NCBI GenBank assembly: GCA_051747745.1
Contig: JBNJGL010000003.1
Span: 16,429 to 80,428 of the forward strand
Direction: 5' to 3'
Length of the DNA: 64,000 nucleotides
DNA from: QPJE01 sp051747745
GTDB taxonomy: Bacteria > Bacillota > Halanaerobiia > Halanaerobiales > Halanaerobiaceae
How positions within the stretch are numbered: the stretch's first letter is position 1; every line of letters starts with the position of its first letter. This document shows positions 14,782-23,442 of the stretch, piece after piece. Below the pieces are notes generated by a model. The model had not been told where the DNA came from. It did no database searches and saw only the letters and a list, made by a program, of their open reading frames with translations. Both the position numbers and the translations under genes were made by a program.

Positions 14782-15558
14782 TTAGTTGTGCCTCCTCATA
14801 AAGGATTTTCCTTTAGTAATATCAAAATAACTGAATAGTGATTCTCTTAATTCCGCCTCATCCAGGTGTCTCCTAAGGTGTCCTGAAGTGGCAAGTGAAA
14901 TTACACCTGTTTCTTCTGAAACAACAATGGCAAGTGCATCAGACTCTTCTGTAATGCCAATAGCAGCTCTGTGTCTCGTTCCGAGGCGTGGATTAAGATC
15001 TGATCTGGTAGATAAATTTAAAAAACAGCTTGCCGCCTTAATTTTACCATCTTCTATTATAACGGCACCATCATGAAGAGGAGCATTATGAAAAAAAATA
15101 TTTTCTAACAGCTGCTTGCTTATATCTGCATCCAGATTAATACCGGTTTGAATATAGTTTTTTAAACCCACTTTTCTGGATAATACTATAAGTGCTCCTG
15201 TTTTATTCTCGGATAATTCTGTAACTGCAGAAACAATCTCATTAAATTCCCTCGGCCCCCAGTTCTGCCAGAATTGTTCTCTCAAAAATCCACCACGTCC
15301 TATCTGTTCAAGGGCCCTTCGAAGTTCCGGTTGAAATACAATCGGCAGAGCCACCAGTACAATAGTTAAAAAACTCTGCAGAAACCAGTTTACAGTATTG
15401 AGCTCCAGAAGCTGACTAAATAAAGCTGCAGCAAATATTAAAATAAGACCTTTAATCAGCTGTACAGCTCTTGTGCCGGATATTATATTTAAAAGATAAT
15501 ATATTATAACTGTTATTATAAATATATCCACCATACTGGTTACAATTTTCCAGTTCAT
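14782..15558 (-). CDS. cdaA: Diadenylate cyclase CdaA
   Basis: 258-residue membrane-bound c-di-AMP synthase. Three membrane segments fill about residues 8-80 and are followed by the DAC domain with HDGAVII (the DGA motif) and GTRHRAAIG (the RHR motif), both needed to join two ATP. c-di-AMP controls potassium and osmolyte uptake and cell-wall balance, which would matter to a salt-tolerant organism. It is the first gene of the cda-glm operon, with an AGAGGTG SD. No clear promoter is seen in the 143-bp divergent region upstream. Confidence 0.93.
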   Translation of the reverse strand: MNWKIVTSMVDIFIITVIIYYLLNIISGTRAVQLIKGLILIFAAALFSQLLELNTVNWFLQSFLTIVLVALPIVFQPELRRALEQIGRGGFLREQFWQNWGPREFNEIVSAVTELSENKTGALIVLSRKVGLKNYIQTGINLDADISKQLLENIFFHNAPLHDGAVIIEDGKIKAASCFLNLSTRSDLNPRLGTRHRAAIGITEESDALAIVVSEETGVISLATSGHLRRHLDEAELRESLFSYFDITKGKSFMRRHN

Positions 15559-15701
15559 TATAAAACACCTCTAAAATATTTATTCTGCAAAGATACTTCC
15601 TTTACCTGCCTGATATACAATTAATATTAAAAAAACTGCTTTCAATTTAAAGGTTTTTAAGCACATATTATAGAAAACATATTAAGGTGAGGTGATAATT
15701 T

Positions 15702-16421
15702 ATGGATAATATATTTCAGGATAAAAGATTAAATTACAAAGATGTGTTGATAATATTATTTATCTGGAGTTTTTTATTTATTACTGCATTCTATTTAAAC
15801 AGCTCTGAATTTGCTGATATTATTGTTATAAATAATTTTCTATCATTTATGCTTAAAACAATTGTATCTATAGTTTTTTCTGCTATTTTATATAGTTATT
15901 TTAATCTAATTTATGATTTTTCTCTCAAAGAACTCGGTTTTGATTTTAAAAATTTCAATTTCAGTATTTCAATTTCAGCTGCTTTTTTCGTTATATTTTT
16001 TATTACAGCACTTTTAATAACATATACGGCAGGATGGTCAGATATAAGCAGTGATTTTGATCCAATCTATAAAGCAGACAGTATAAAATCAATAATGAGT
16101 GGTCTCCCACTCATTATGGTAATCTTATTTTCGACAGCTATTATTTCAGCAGCAGAAATGTTTTTAATCAATAAAGTTATCTTTGCACTTTTTGATCTCA
16201 AGTTTCCTTCTTTTGCTGCTTCTATATTGACAGCTTTATTTTTCCCTGTAATGCTGTTCGAGTTTCGGCCGGAAAAAATATTCATCTTATTTTCAGCTGT
16301 TTTAACAGCCAATTATATTTACAGAATCAGCAAAAATAACCTGCTGCCAGCAGTTATATTTTATATGTCCTTTTTAGCAAACTATATTATATTTATCTAT
16401 GGTTATAATTTTTTAATTTAA
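15702..16421 (+). CDS. CPBP-like multi-pass membrane protein with degenerate motifs
   Basis: 239 residues, about seven hydrophobic segments, very rich in F, I and L. The arrangement recalls the CPBP (CAAX protease / bacteriocin-processing) family, but the catalytic motif EExxxR reads AEMFLIN and the later histidine motif is missing, so it is probably not a protease. It is the only plus-strand gene in the window, diverging from cdaA and ending two bases from the convergent radical SAM gene. The SD is AGGTGAGGTGA. The family assignment is tentative; an unknown membrane protein is the safe reading. Confidence 0.6.
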   Translation: MDNIFQDKRLNYKDVLIILFIWSFLFITAFYLNSSEFADIIVINNFLSFMLKTIVSIVFSAILYSYFNLIYDFSLKELGFDFKNFNFSISISAAFFVIFFITALLITYTAGWSDISSDFDPIYKADSIKSIMSGLPLIMVILFSTAIISAAEMFLINKVIFALFDLKFPSFAASILTALFFPVMLFEFRPEKIFILFSAVLTANYIYRISKNNLLPAVIFYMSFLANYIIFIYGYNFLI

Positions 16422-16423
16422 GA

Positions 16424-17410
16424 TTAAAATTCACCATTTATTCTGGTTCCACAATATGGACATTTACCATCTTTAACCAAATTTTTGATGCTGTATCCAC
16501 TTCTGTTTATTACTATTTTCCCACAGTTAGGACAGAAGCTGTCAGCAGCACCTGCAATATTAATATTTCCCAGGAATACATACGAAAGCTTTCGGCCTGC
16601 TATTTCATATGCCTGTTTTAAAGTTTCTGGATCTGTAGCTTTTTTCTTTAATTTATAAGCTGGATGATATCTGCTTAAATGAAGTGGTATATTTTTATCA
16701 GTAGATGCAATCCAATCTGTTATATTTTCGATCTCTTCTCTGCTGTCATTTAAATCTGTTATAATAAGGTTGGTCAGTTCCAGATGAACATTTTGTGCCA
16801 GTGTTTTGATTGTTCTTTTTACTGGGTCTACATTTCCTCCACAGTATTTTTGGTAAAATTGATTGTTGAAAGATTTTAGATCAATATTTGCTGCATCTAT
16901 CAGTGGAATAAGATCTTCTAAGGGTTCTGATTCTATAAAACCGTTGCTTACAAGCACTGTCTTTATGTCATTCTTTTTTGCCAGTTCGGCGGCTTCTTTA
17001 ACATATTCAAACCAGACAACCGGTTCAGAATAAGTAAAGGCAAGCATCTTTATCCCTTTATTTAGAACAACATCAATAAGTTCTTCAGCAGAATAGTCCT
17101 TTAATACCGGTGTCTGCTGACTGATCTGCCAGTTCTGACAGAAATCACAGCTAAAATTGCAGCCATAAGTTCCTACAGAAAGAACTTTACTACCTGGATA
17201 AAAATGATACAGCGGTTTTTTTTCTATCGGATCAACTGCCATGGAACTTATCTTATTATAGTTTAAAGAATATAATTTTCCTTCTTCATTTTTCCTGACA
17301 CTGCAGATACCGCTTTTCCCATCTTTTATCAAACAGTGGTGTGGACATAATTTACAGCGAACTGATAAATTATCTTCTCTGCCGTAATATAATGCCTCTT
17401 TTTTAATCAT
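16424..17410 (-). CDS. amrS: AmmeMemoRadiSam system radical SAM enzyme
   Basis: 328-residue PflA-like radical SAM protein. The [4Fe-4S]/SAM motif is C-x3-C-x2-C (GCNFSCDFC, residues 84, 88, 91). Extra cysteines occur near the N-terminus (19, 22, 26, 36) and in a C-terminal zinc-ribbon-like pair (CPNCG and CPYCG). The start ATG lies inside the last codons of the AMMECR1 gene, preceded by GAGGAAA. With the next two genes it forms the conserved AMMECR1-Memo-radical SAM trio. The reaction is not assigned with certainty; a radical modification of a protein or small molecule is likely. Confidence 0.88.
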   Translation of the reverse strand: MIKKEALYYGREDNLSVRCKLCPHHCLIKDGKSGICSVRKNEEGKLYSLNYNKISSMAVDPIEKKPLYHFYPGSKVLSVGTYGCNFSCDFCQNWQISQQTPVLKDYSAEELIDVVLNKGIKMLAFTYSEPVVWFEYVKEAAELAKKNDIKTVLVSNGFIESEPLEDLIPLIDAANIDLKSFNNQFYQKYCGGNVDPVKRTIKTLAQNVHLELTNLIITDLNDSREEIENITDWIASTDKNIPLHLSRYHPAYKLKKKATDPETLKQAYEIAGRKLSYVFLGNINIAGAADSFCPNCGKIVINRSGYSIKNLVKDGKCPYCGTRINGEF

Positions 17411-17930
17411 TTTCCTCAAACCTTCTTACAGAAAACTTATATATTGTGATATCCTCACTTTCCGACAAACCTGCTTTTTTTCTGGCAACAGCTATTTGTT
17501 TTTTAACTGTGTCTATTCCTTCTAAATCCGGCAGAAGAAGTCCAGTCTGATGGCTTCCCTGAACTATAATCCCGTATTTTTTGGGGTCAAGTTCATCTAT
17601 AGATTCTACTTTTTTTGGCTCTGACAGTAAATCTACTGAAACATCCAGTTCATCAAGCTCATCTTTCTGTACCGGACTAAAACGGGGATCTGTCTCAGCT
17701 GCACTAATAGCATTACTAATTATTTCTGCTGCAGCATTTTTCTGCACAGCTTTTATTGTACCAATACATCCCCTCAATTTACCATTCTTTTTCAATGTTA
17801 CAAAAGCTCCAGACTTTTTCTGAAGAATTTCAGGTAGTTCTTCCGGCACATCAATCTGTATACCAGATTTTACATATGCTTCAACTGATTTTCGCGCAAG
17901 ATCTGTAATAATTTTTTTCTCACTATTCAT
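17403..17930 (-). CDS. amrA: AmmeMemoRadiSam system protein A (AMMECR1 domain)
   Basis: 175-residue AMMECR1-family protein. The signature LRGCIGTI sits at about residues 53-60, followed by acidic and hydrophobic stretches (DPRFSPV, ELDELDVSVDLL) typical of the family. It overlaps the radical SAM gene by 8 bases, so translation is coupled. The human homologue is of uncertain function; in prokaryotes the gene travels with the Memo-like and radical SAM genes. Confidence 0.88.
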   Translation of the reverse strand: MNSEKKIITDLARKSVEAYVKSGIQIDVPEELPEILQKKSGAFVTLKKNGKLRGCIGTIKAVQKNAAAEIISNAISAAETDPRFSPVQKDELDELDVSVDLLSEPKKVESIDELDPKKYGIIVQGSHQTGLLLPDLEGIDTVKKQIAVARKKAGLSESEDITIYKFSVRRFEEND

Positions 17931-17976
17931 ATTTTGTCTCCTTTAACGTTATTTTATATAACTCATCTGCTGAAAT

Positions 17977-18801
17977 TTATTTGATTCTAAAATACATACA
18001 GGCATATCCAACTCCAAAAGGTCCTTCATAAGAATTGAATTCAGCATCAACTTCTTTACCTTTTATACTGCCCAGCATCGTTATTATCGGACGCAGTCCA
18101 CATTCTCCTGCATTTTCTATCAGATTTTTATCAATATCTAAAACATGCTTAAATTTTTTGTTCTTGAGATTTTCAATTAGTGTTTTATCAAATACTTCTC
18201 CATCTGGATGATAGCCGGCAGGTGCTCCTCTTTTTAAGCGGTGTGAAAGGTCTCCACTGGCCAGTACGGCAATATTATAACCCATCTGCTCGGCCGTTTC
18301 TGCTATAACTTCTCCTATCTTAAAAAGTTCATTATAAGAAAGAAAACCTATTGTTATAGGAATAATGGGCAGGTCAAGGCCGGCCTTTTTGAGATAATAC
18401 CAGGGAACCAGTATTCCGTGATCAAGCTCTTCTTCAATACCATATTTCTTTAAATCTCCAGTACCAAGACCACCTAAACTTAAATTCTTTTTTTCAGCAT
18501 TCTGAACCAGCTGCCGCGAAAAATCGATGTCAGACTTTTCTCTAAATTTCAACTCTGGTTTCCCGAAGTTTTTAAAACTTCCAGACAGATTCTCTCTAAT
18601 TATAACAGATGCCTGAGATTTAAATACAGGCCCATGTGGTGATATTGTGATCAGCAGATCCAGCTCTCTATGGGCAGCAATCTCTTCAGCTGTTTTCTTA
18701 ACTCCCTTAACGGTAGACTCAGCATTGTTAAGCTCTTTACCTCCAATTTCAGGTATAATAATAGGTGGGTGTGGAAGTAGAGCAGTACATTTAACAGACA
18801 T
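17977..18801 (-). CDS. amrB: AmmeMemoRadiSam system protein B (Memo / class III extradiol dioxygenase-like)
   Basis: 274 residues. Metal-site motifs of the class III extradiol dioxygenase / Memo fold are seen: LLPHPP near the start, ISPHGPVF (about 53-60) and SGDLSHRLKRGAP further on. I chose the ATG giving MSVKCTALLPHPPI, with AGGGGTG upstream, instead of a start 11 codons earlier in the preceding leader. It is the first gene of the amrB-amrA-amrS operon. The dioxygenase fold does not prove dioxygenase activity; Memo binds metals. Confidence 0.85.
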   Translation of the reverse strand: MSVKCTALLPHPPIIIPEIGGKELNNAESTVKGVKKTAEEIAAHRELDLLITISPHGPVFKSQASVIIRENLSGSFKNFGKPELKFREKSDIDFSRQLVQNAEKKNLSLGGLGTGDLKKYGIEEELDHGILVPWYYLKKAGLDLPIIPITIGFLSYNELFKIGEVIAETAEQMGYNIAVLASGDLSHRLKRGAPAGYHPDGEVFDKTLIENLKNKKFKHVLDIDKNLIENAGECGLRPIITMLGSIKGKEVDAEFNSYEGPFGVGYACMYFRIK

Positions 18802-18832
18802 AAAATTCACCCCTTTTTTAGTATTTATATAC

Positions 18833-18859
18833 AAAAACAGAGAGATAGAAATCTCCCTG
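18833..18859 (-). terminator. Intrinsic terminator after rpsI
   Basis: A 9-bp stem (CAGGGAGAT with ATCTCTCTG, one G-T pair), a 4-base loop, then TTTTT on the minus strand. It ends the rplM-rpsI transcript before the AmmeMemo operon. Confidence 0.75.
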
Positions 18860-18878
18860 CTGTATAAATATAATAAAT

Positions 18879-19274
18879 TTATCTTTTTGAGAACTGAGGT
18901 GCTTTTCTTGCTTTTTTGAGTCCGTATTTTTTTCTTTCTTTCATACGAGAATCTCTTGTTAAATACCCTGCTTTTTTAAGTGGTGTTCTGTAATCTTTAT
19001 CAACTTCCAGCAGAGCTCTTGCTATTCCATGTCTTACAGCACCAGCCTGACCGGAAAGTCCTCCACCCTGTACATTGACATCTATATCAAATGTATTAGC
19101 TGTACTTGTTAGTTCAAGTGGTGACATTATATCTTTAATCAGGGATTTTCTATTAAAATAATTTTCTATTTCACGATCATTAACAATAAATTTTCCATCT
19201 CCAGGCAGCAGACGAACACGTGCGGTAGAAGTCTTTCTTCGTCCTGTGCCTCTATATTGTACTTCAGCAGCCAT
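18879..19274 (-). CDS. rpsI: 30S ribosomal protein S9
   Basis: 131-residue S9. The N-terminal YRGTGRRKTSTARVRL and the C-terminal tail GLKKARKAPQFSKR, which reaches into the ribosomal P site, are both conserved. Partner of rplM in a two-gene operon with its own promoter and terminator. Full length. Confidence 0.97.
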   Translation of the reverse strand: MAAEVQYRGTGRRKTSTARVRLLPGDGKFIVNDREIENYFNRKSLIKDIMSPLELTSTANTFDIDVNVQGGGLSGQAGAVRHGIARALLEVDKDYRTPLKKAGYLTRDSRMKERKKYGLKKARKAPQFSKR

Positions 19275-19299
19275 CTATTAAAATTCCTCCTCTCTCATT

Positions 19300-19728
19300 T
19301 TACAATTCAATTTTTTCAGGCTGTTGTGCCTGATGGGGATGATTAGCACCTTTGTAAACTTTCAGCTTCTTAAACATCTTTCTCCCTAATTTATTTCCGG
19401 GCAGCATACCTTTAACAGCTTTTTCAATAATAAATTCAGGTCTGTTACTGCGCAGATTCTCATATGTGAATTCTTTAATACCACCTGGATAATTGCTGTG
19501 GCGGTAATATTTTTTATTACTCCACTTATTTCCAGTTAGTTTTACTTTTTCAGCATTAACTACAATAATATAATCTCCAACATCAACATGAGGTGTATAT
19601 ATAACCTTATGTTTTCCGCGAAGATATTCTGCTATTTTAGAAGCCAGACGGCCTAATGTTTTTCCTTCTGCATCAACTACATACCAATTTCTTTCTACTT
19701 CTTCTGCTTTCGCCATAAAAGTTGTCAT
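19300..19728 (-). CDS. rplM: 50S ribosomal protein L13
   Basis: 142-residue L13, an early assembly protein of the large subunit. Recognised by RNWYVVDAEGKTLGRLAS, GDYIIVVNAEKVKLTG and the C-terminal KLKVYKGANHPHQAQQP. Two ATGs are adjacent; the second has better spacing (6 bases) from GGAGGG. In many bacteria L13 represses its own mRNA through the leader; a short hairpin (CAAC/GTTG) lies in the leader here, but I cannot confirm a leader motif. Confidence 0.97.
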   Translation of the reverse strand: MTTFMAKAEEVERNWYVVDAEGKTLGRLASKIAEYLRGKHKVIYTPHVDVGDYIIVVNAEKVKLTGNKWSNKKYYRHSNYPGGIKEFTYENLRSNRPEFIIEKAVKGMLPGNKLGRKMFKKLKVYKGANHPHQAQQPEKIEL

Positions 19729-19814
19729 CATTATCCCTCCTTATTACATATATTCTTATTTCAATTGCTGAATATATTCTCAACGGGGCATGTTGGACAG
19801 AATAATTCATAGTA

Positions 19815-19843
19815 ATTTTAATACAATCTTCTTAATTTGTCAA
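19815..19843 (-). promoter_or_regulatory. rplM-rpsI promoter
   Basis: On the minus strand, TTGACA (19843-19838), 17 bases, TAAAAT (19820-19815). It lies just past the truA stop codon. The downstream leader of about 80 bases contains CCAACATGCCCCGTTG, which can fold into a small hairpin and may be an L13-type autoregulatory leader. Confidence 0.65.
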
Positions 19844-19856
19844 GCATCTTTTAGAA

Positions 19857-20603
19857 TTAATCGTAAAAAACTTCAATAAGTGTCAGTCCTTTTGCAGGTG
19901 CTGTAAAACCGGCATATTTTCTTTTTCTTTTCTCTACAGCCTTTTTTACATTTTCTAGAGTCTTCTTCTTTTTTCCAACTTCAATTAATGTACCTGCAAT
20001 TATTCTCACCATATTATATAAAAATCCATCACCGATTACATCAATCCAGATCTGATCTGATCGGGCTGGATAAATATCAAGTGAATAAATATTTCTAACT
20101 GTCGAATCAGCCGCTCCACCAGAAGCCATAAAAGCAGCAAAATCATGACAGCCTTCTAAAATTTCTGCAGCATTCTGCATCAATTTAATATCCAGTTTTT
20201 TGTGAACTTTATATACATAATTCCTTATAAAAACTGAATTAAAATCACTGTTTAAAATTCTGTACCGGTATTTTTTCCCACTTGCATCATATCTGGCATG
20301 AAAATCAGCTGGAACTTCTTCAGCATTTACACACACAATATCTGAAGGCAGACATGTATTTAAAGCTAAAGGAATTTTTTCCACAGGTATTGCAACATCA
20401 AGAAAAAAGTTTGCCGTCTGACCAGCCGCATGAACCCCGGCATCTGTTCTTCCTGATCCTGTAACATCTACTTTAGATTTATTTAATTCTGAAATAGCTT
20501 CTTCCAGTATCTGCTGAATGGTATTGGGTGTATTTTTTTGAATCTGCCAGCCGCTGTAATTTGTACCATCATATTCAAAAACTATTTTTATATTTCTTTT
20601 CAT
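19857..20603 (-). CDS. truA: tRNA pseudouridine(38-40) synthase TruA
   Basis: 248-residue TruA, which isomerises uridines 38-40 in the anticodon arm of tRNAs. The catalytic aspartate is in GRTDAGVHAAGQ; FEYDGTNYSGWQIQ near the start and GDGFLYNMVRIIAGTL later are also conserved. The ATG start was chosen because AGGTGA, overlapping the ecfT stop codon, is 5 bases upstream; a GTG three codons earlier has no such spacing. It follows ecfT as in many Firmicutes. Confidence 0.95.
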   Translation of the reverse strand: MKRNIKIVFEYDGTNYSGWQIQKNTPNTIQQILEEAISELNKSKVDVTGSGRTDAGVHAAGQTANFFLDVAIPVEKIPLALNTCLPSDIVCVNAEEVPADFHARYDASGKKYRYRILNSDFNSVFIRNYVYKVHKKLDIKLMQNAAEILEGCHDFAAFMASGGAADSTVRNIYSLDIYPARSDQIWIDVIGDGFLYNMVRIIAGTLIEVGKKKKTLENVKKAVEKRKRKYAGFTAPAKGLTLIEVFYD

Positions 20604-20612
20604 TGCATTCAC

Positions 20613-21404
20613 CTAAAAATAACTAACCAGTACAGACAAACATAGTATTATAAATAGAGCTATAAAGTCAGTATAATTATATTCCATCTCATGTAATCTT
20701 GTTCTGCCTTCTCCACCTCGGTAACAGCGGGATTCCATGGCAAGAGCCAGATCATCGGCTCTTCTAAAAGCACTTATAAAAAGCGGAACCAGCAGTGGAA
20801 CAAGACTTTTTGCCCTCTCAATTAAGTTGCCAGATTCGAAATCTGCTCCTCTAGCCATCTGAGCCTTCATTATTTTATCTGCTTCTTCCAGCAGGGTTGG
20901 TATAAATCTCAAAGCAATTGTCATCATCATAGATAACTCACTGGCGGGTACACCAAATCTCTTCAGAGGACTGAGAATATACTCAATTCCATCAGTAAGT
21001 TTTAATGGAGAAGTTGTTAAAGTTAATAGTGAAGTAAACATTATTAACAAAAATATTCTCGTTACCATAAAAAAACCGGTATAAACTCCATTTGATTCTA
21101 TCGATATAAATTTCCACGACCAGAGAACTTCACCACCACCGGTTAAAAAAACATGTATAAACAGGGTAAGCAGTATTAAAAATAAAATCGGTTTAAGTCC
21201 TTTAACTACTTTAAGAACAGGTAGTTTGGATAGCAGTACTGATCCCAATAAAAATAAAGCAAAAATGCCAAATCCAGCAAAAGTATCAACCATAAATAAA
21301 GCTGCAATTAATATCGCTGTAATTATTATTTTTATTCTTGCATCCAGTGAATGTATTAGAGAATCCCTGGCTATATACTGTCCTATGGTAATATCTTTTA
21401 GCAT
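20613..21404 (-). CDS. ecfT: Energy-coupling factor transporter transmembrane protein EcfT
   Basis: 263-residue membrane component shared by ECF vitamin/metal importers. Hydrophobic segments lie in about residues 28-125 and at the C-terminus. Two coupling-helix motifs, ARGADF (about 184) and SRCYRG (about 226), contact the EcfA ATPases. It follows ecfA1 and ecfA2 with tiny gaps. Substrate-binding S components are encoded elsewhere, as is normal for the group II type. Confidence 0.94.
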   Translation of the reverse strand: MLKDITIGQYIARDSLIHSLDARIKIIITAILIAALFMVDTFAGFGIFALFLLGSVLLSKLPVLKVVKGLKPILFLILLTLFIHVFLTGGGEVLWSWKFISIESNGVYTGFFMVTRIFLLIMFTSLLTLTTSPLKLTDGIEYILSPLKRFGVPASELSMMMTIALRFIPTLLEEADKIMKAQMARGADFESGNLIERAKSLVPLLVPLFISAFRRADDLALAMESRCYRGGEGRTRLHEMEYNYTDFIALFIILCLSVLVSYF

Positions 21405-21406
21405 TT

Positions 21407-22255
21407 TTAACGACCTCTCAATGCTTTTATAATTTCAGATGAGGCATCATTAATTGAAAAAAGATCTGTTTTAATATCAAGACCTTTTTCTTTCAATCTG
21501 TGCAGTATTTCCGATATTTGAGGCAGTTCCAGTGAAAGTCTATGCAGTTTTTGTCCTTTTGTAAAAACTTCTATAGGACTTCCATCCATAACTATTTCAC
21601 CTTCATGCATAACAATTACTCTAGTTGATAATTGAGCAATTTCTTCCATCCTGTGTGAAATTAATATAATCGTCATATCTAAATTTTCGTGGAGATACTT
21701 TAATAAATCAGAAAGCTGGTCTCTCCCACTGGGATCTAAACCGGCAGTAGGTTCATCTAAAACTAAAACTTCCGGTTTTAATGCTAAAACTCCAGCAATA
21801 GCAACTTTTCTCTGCTGTCCACCACTCAAATTAAAAGGAGAACGATCTTTAAACTCATTAAAATCCAGCCCTACCAGCTCCATTACTTCTGCAACCCTTT
21901 TTTTTATTTCCTCTTTAGTAAAACCAAGATTTTTAGGGCCAAAAGCGATGTCTGCATAAACTGTTTCTTCAAAAAGCTGATGTTCTGGATATTGAAACAC
22001 AAGCCCTACCCGCCTGCGTATTTCTTTTAAATTTTTTTTCTCACCACTTAACTCTATATCATCAACCTTTACTACACCCTGAACTGGTTTAATTAATCCA
22101 TTGAAAAGCTGAACTAGAGTTGATTTACCTGACCCTGTATGACCGACAATCCCTATAAATTCACCTCTATCAATCTCTAAATTTATATTTTTCAGTGCAG
22201 TTACATTATTTTCATCATTATAAATATGTTTAACATTTTTTAAATCTATTAACAT
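21407..22255 (-). CDS. ecfA2: Energy-coupling factor transporter ATPase EcfA2
   Basis: 282-residue ABC ATPase. Walker A GHTGSGKST, Q-loop VFQYPEHQLFEET, signature LSGGQQRKVAIAG and Walker B VLVLDEPTAGLD are intact, followed by the EcfA-type C-terminal extension. FQYPEHQLF is the version typical of EcfA2. It overlaps the ecfA1 end by 7 bases. With EcfA1 it forms the ATP-hydrolysing heterodimer that powers EcfT. Confidence 0.95.
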   Translation of the reverse strand: MLIDLKNVKHIYNDENNVTALKNINLEIDRGEFIGIVGHTGSGKSTLVQLFNGLIKPVQGVVKVDDIELSGEKKNLKEIRRRVGLVFQYPEHQLFEETVYADIAFGPKNLGFTKEEIKKRVAEVMELVGLDFNEFKDRSPFNLSGGQQRKVAIAGVLALKPEVLVLDEPTAGLDPSGRDQLSDLLKYLHENLDMTIILISHRMEEIAQLSTRVIVMHEGEIVMDGSPIEVFTKGQKLHRLSLELPQISEILHRLKEKGLDIKTDLFSINDASSEIIKALRGR

Positions 22256-23067
22256 AAAGAATCCACCAACTCATCAATTGTTAGTATATCCGGAACCGTT
22301 ATTTGATTCTGGCGGAGGATTTCTGCAACTTCGACAGCTACAGGTACATCAAGGTTAACTTCTTTCAGCTCATTAACTTTTCTGAATATCTCTCTCGGTG
22401 TCCCCTGATGAATAACTTCTCCCTGGTGCATGACAAGAATTTTATCAGCACCTGCAGCCTCTTCCATAAAATGAGTTATGTGTATTATTGTTATATTTTT
22501 CTCTTTATTTAAGAATTCAATGGTTTCCATAACTTCTTTTCTGCCCTGAGGATCAAGCATAGCAGTAGGTTCATCCAGTACTATACAATCAGGTTCCATG
22601 GCAATAACCCCGGCAATAGCAACTCTCTGTTTCTGACCACCAGATAATTTATGAGGAGCAAATTTTTGAAAACCGGCCATCCCGACCATTTCCAGTGACT
22701 TGTCCACTCTTTCTCTGATTTTTTCAGTAGGTATACCAAGATTTTCAGGGCCAAAAGCTACATCATCTTCGACCATAGAAGCAACCAGCTGATTGTCAGG
22801 ATTCTGAAAAACCATGCCTACCTGCTGCCTAATTTTCCAGGTATTTTTTTCGTCTCTGGAATTTAATCCATTAACAGTGATATTACCTTCAGAAGGCAGC
22901 AGAAGAACATTTAATAATTTTGCCAGGGTAGATTTGCCAGAACCATTTGATCCAATTATTGCAATAAAATCACCAGACTCTATATTAAGATTGATATCTT
23001 TAAGAGCTGGCCTTTCATTGTCATTTTCATATATATAACTTACCTCATTTACTTCTATAAGGCTCAT
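22249..23067 (-). CDS. ecfA1: Energy-coupling factor transporter ATPase EcfA1
   Basis: 272-residue ABC ATPase. Walker A GSNGSGKST, Q-loop VFQNPDNQLVAS, signature LSGGQKQRVAIAG and Walker B CIVLDEPTAMLD. FQNPDNQ marks the EcfA1 subtype, distinct from the following EcfA2. It comes 20 bases after rplQ, the usual position of ecfA1 at the end of the alpha ribosomal operon in Firmicutes. Confidence 0.95.
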   Translation of the reverse strand: MSLIEVNEVSYIYENDNERPALKDINLNIESGDFIAIIGSNGSGKSTLAKLLNVLLLPSEGNITVNGLNSRDEKNTWKIRQQVGMVFQNPDNQLVASMVEDDVAFGPENLGIPTEKIRERVDKSLEMVGMAGFQKFAPHKLSGGQKQRVAIAGVIAMEPDCIVLDEPTAMLDPQGRKEVMETIEFLNKEKNITIIHITHFMEEAAGADKILVMHQGEVIHQGTPREIFRKVNELKEVNLDVPVAVEVAEILRQNQITVPDILTIDELVDSLC

Positions 23068-23087
23068 AATAACACCTACATTCAGAA

Positions 23088-23429
23088 TTATTCTACCAGT
23101 TCAATAATAGCTTTTTCAGCAGCATCTCCTCTGCGTGGATACATCTTTAAAATTCTTGTATAACCGCCAGGCCTCTCTGAATACTGAGGTGCAATTTCAT
23201 CAAAAAGTTTTGCAACTACTTCTTTATCTTTGATTTTTTGCATAACTCTGCGTCTTGAATTTAAATCATTGGTTTTAGCAGCAGTTATCAATTTTTCTGC
23301 ATATGATCTCAGTTCTTTTGCTTTCGGCAGAGTAGTCTCTATACGCCCCTGTCGAAAAAGTGAGGTGGCCATATTTCTCATCATGGCTTGACGATGAGCA
23401 GATCTCTTCTGCAGTTTGCGTTTCGCCAT
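23088..23429 (-). CDS. rplQ: 50S ribosomal protein L17
   Basis: 113-residue L17 near the peptide exit. Recognised by the N-terminal AKRKLQKRSAHRQAMMRNMATSL pattern and by the C-terminal GGYTRILKMYPRRGDAAEKAIIELV. It is the short bacterial form, located after rpoA as usual. Confidence 0.97.
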   Translation of the reverse strand: MAKRKLQKRSAHRQAMMRNMATSLFRQGRIETTLPKAKELRSYAEKLITAAKTNDLNSRRRVMQKIKDKEVVAKLFDEIAPQYSERPGGYTRILKMYPRRGDAAEKAIIELVE

Positions 23430-23442
23430 CTAAACTCCCTCC

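Noticed and set aside
15532..16074. Plus-strand frames opposite rpoC, tuf, fusA and other large genes
   Set aside because: They are antisense shadows with no SD and no recognisable domains; the minus-strand frames encode well-known proteins.
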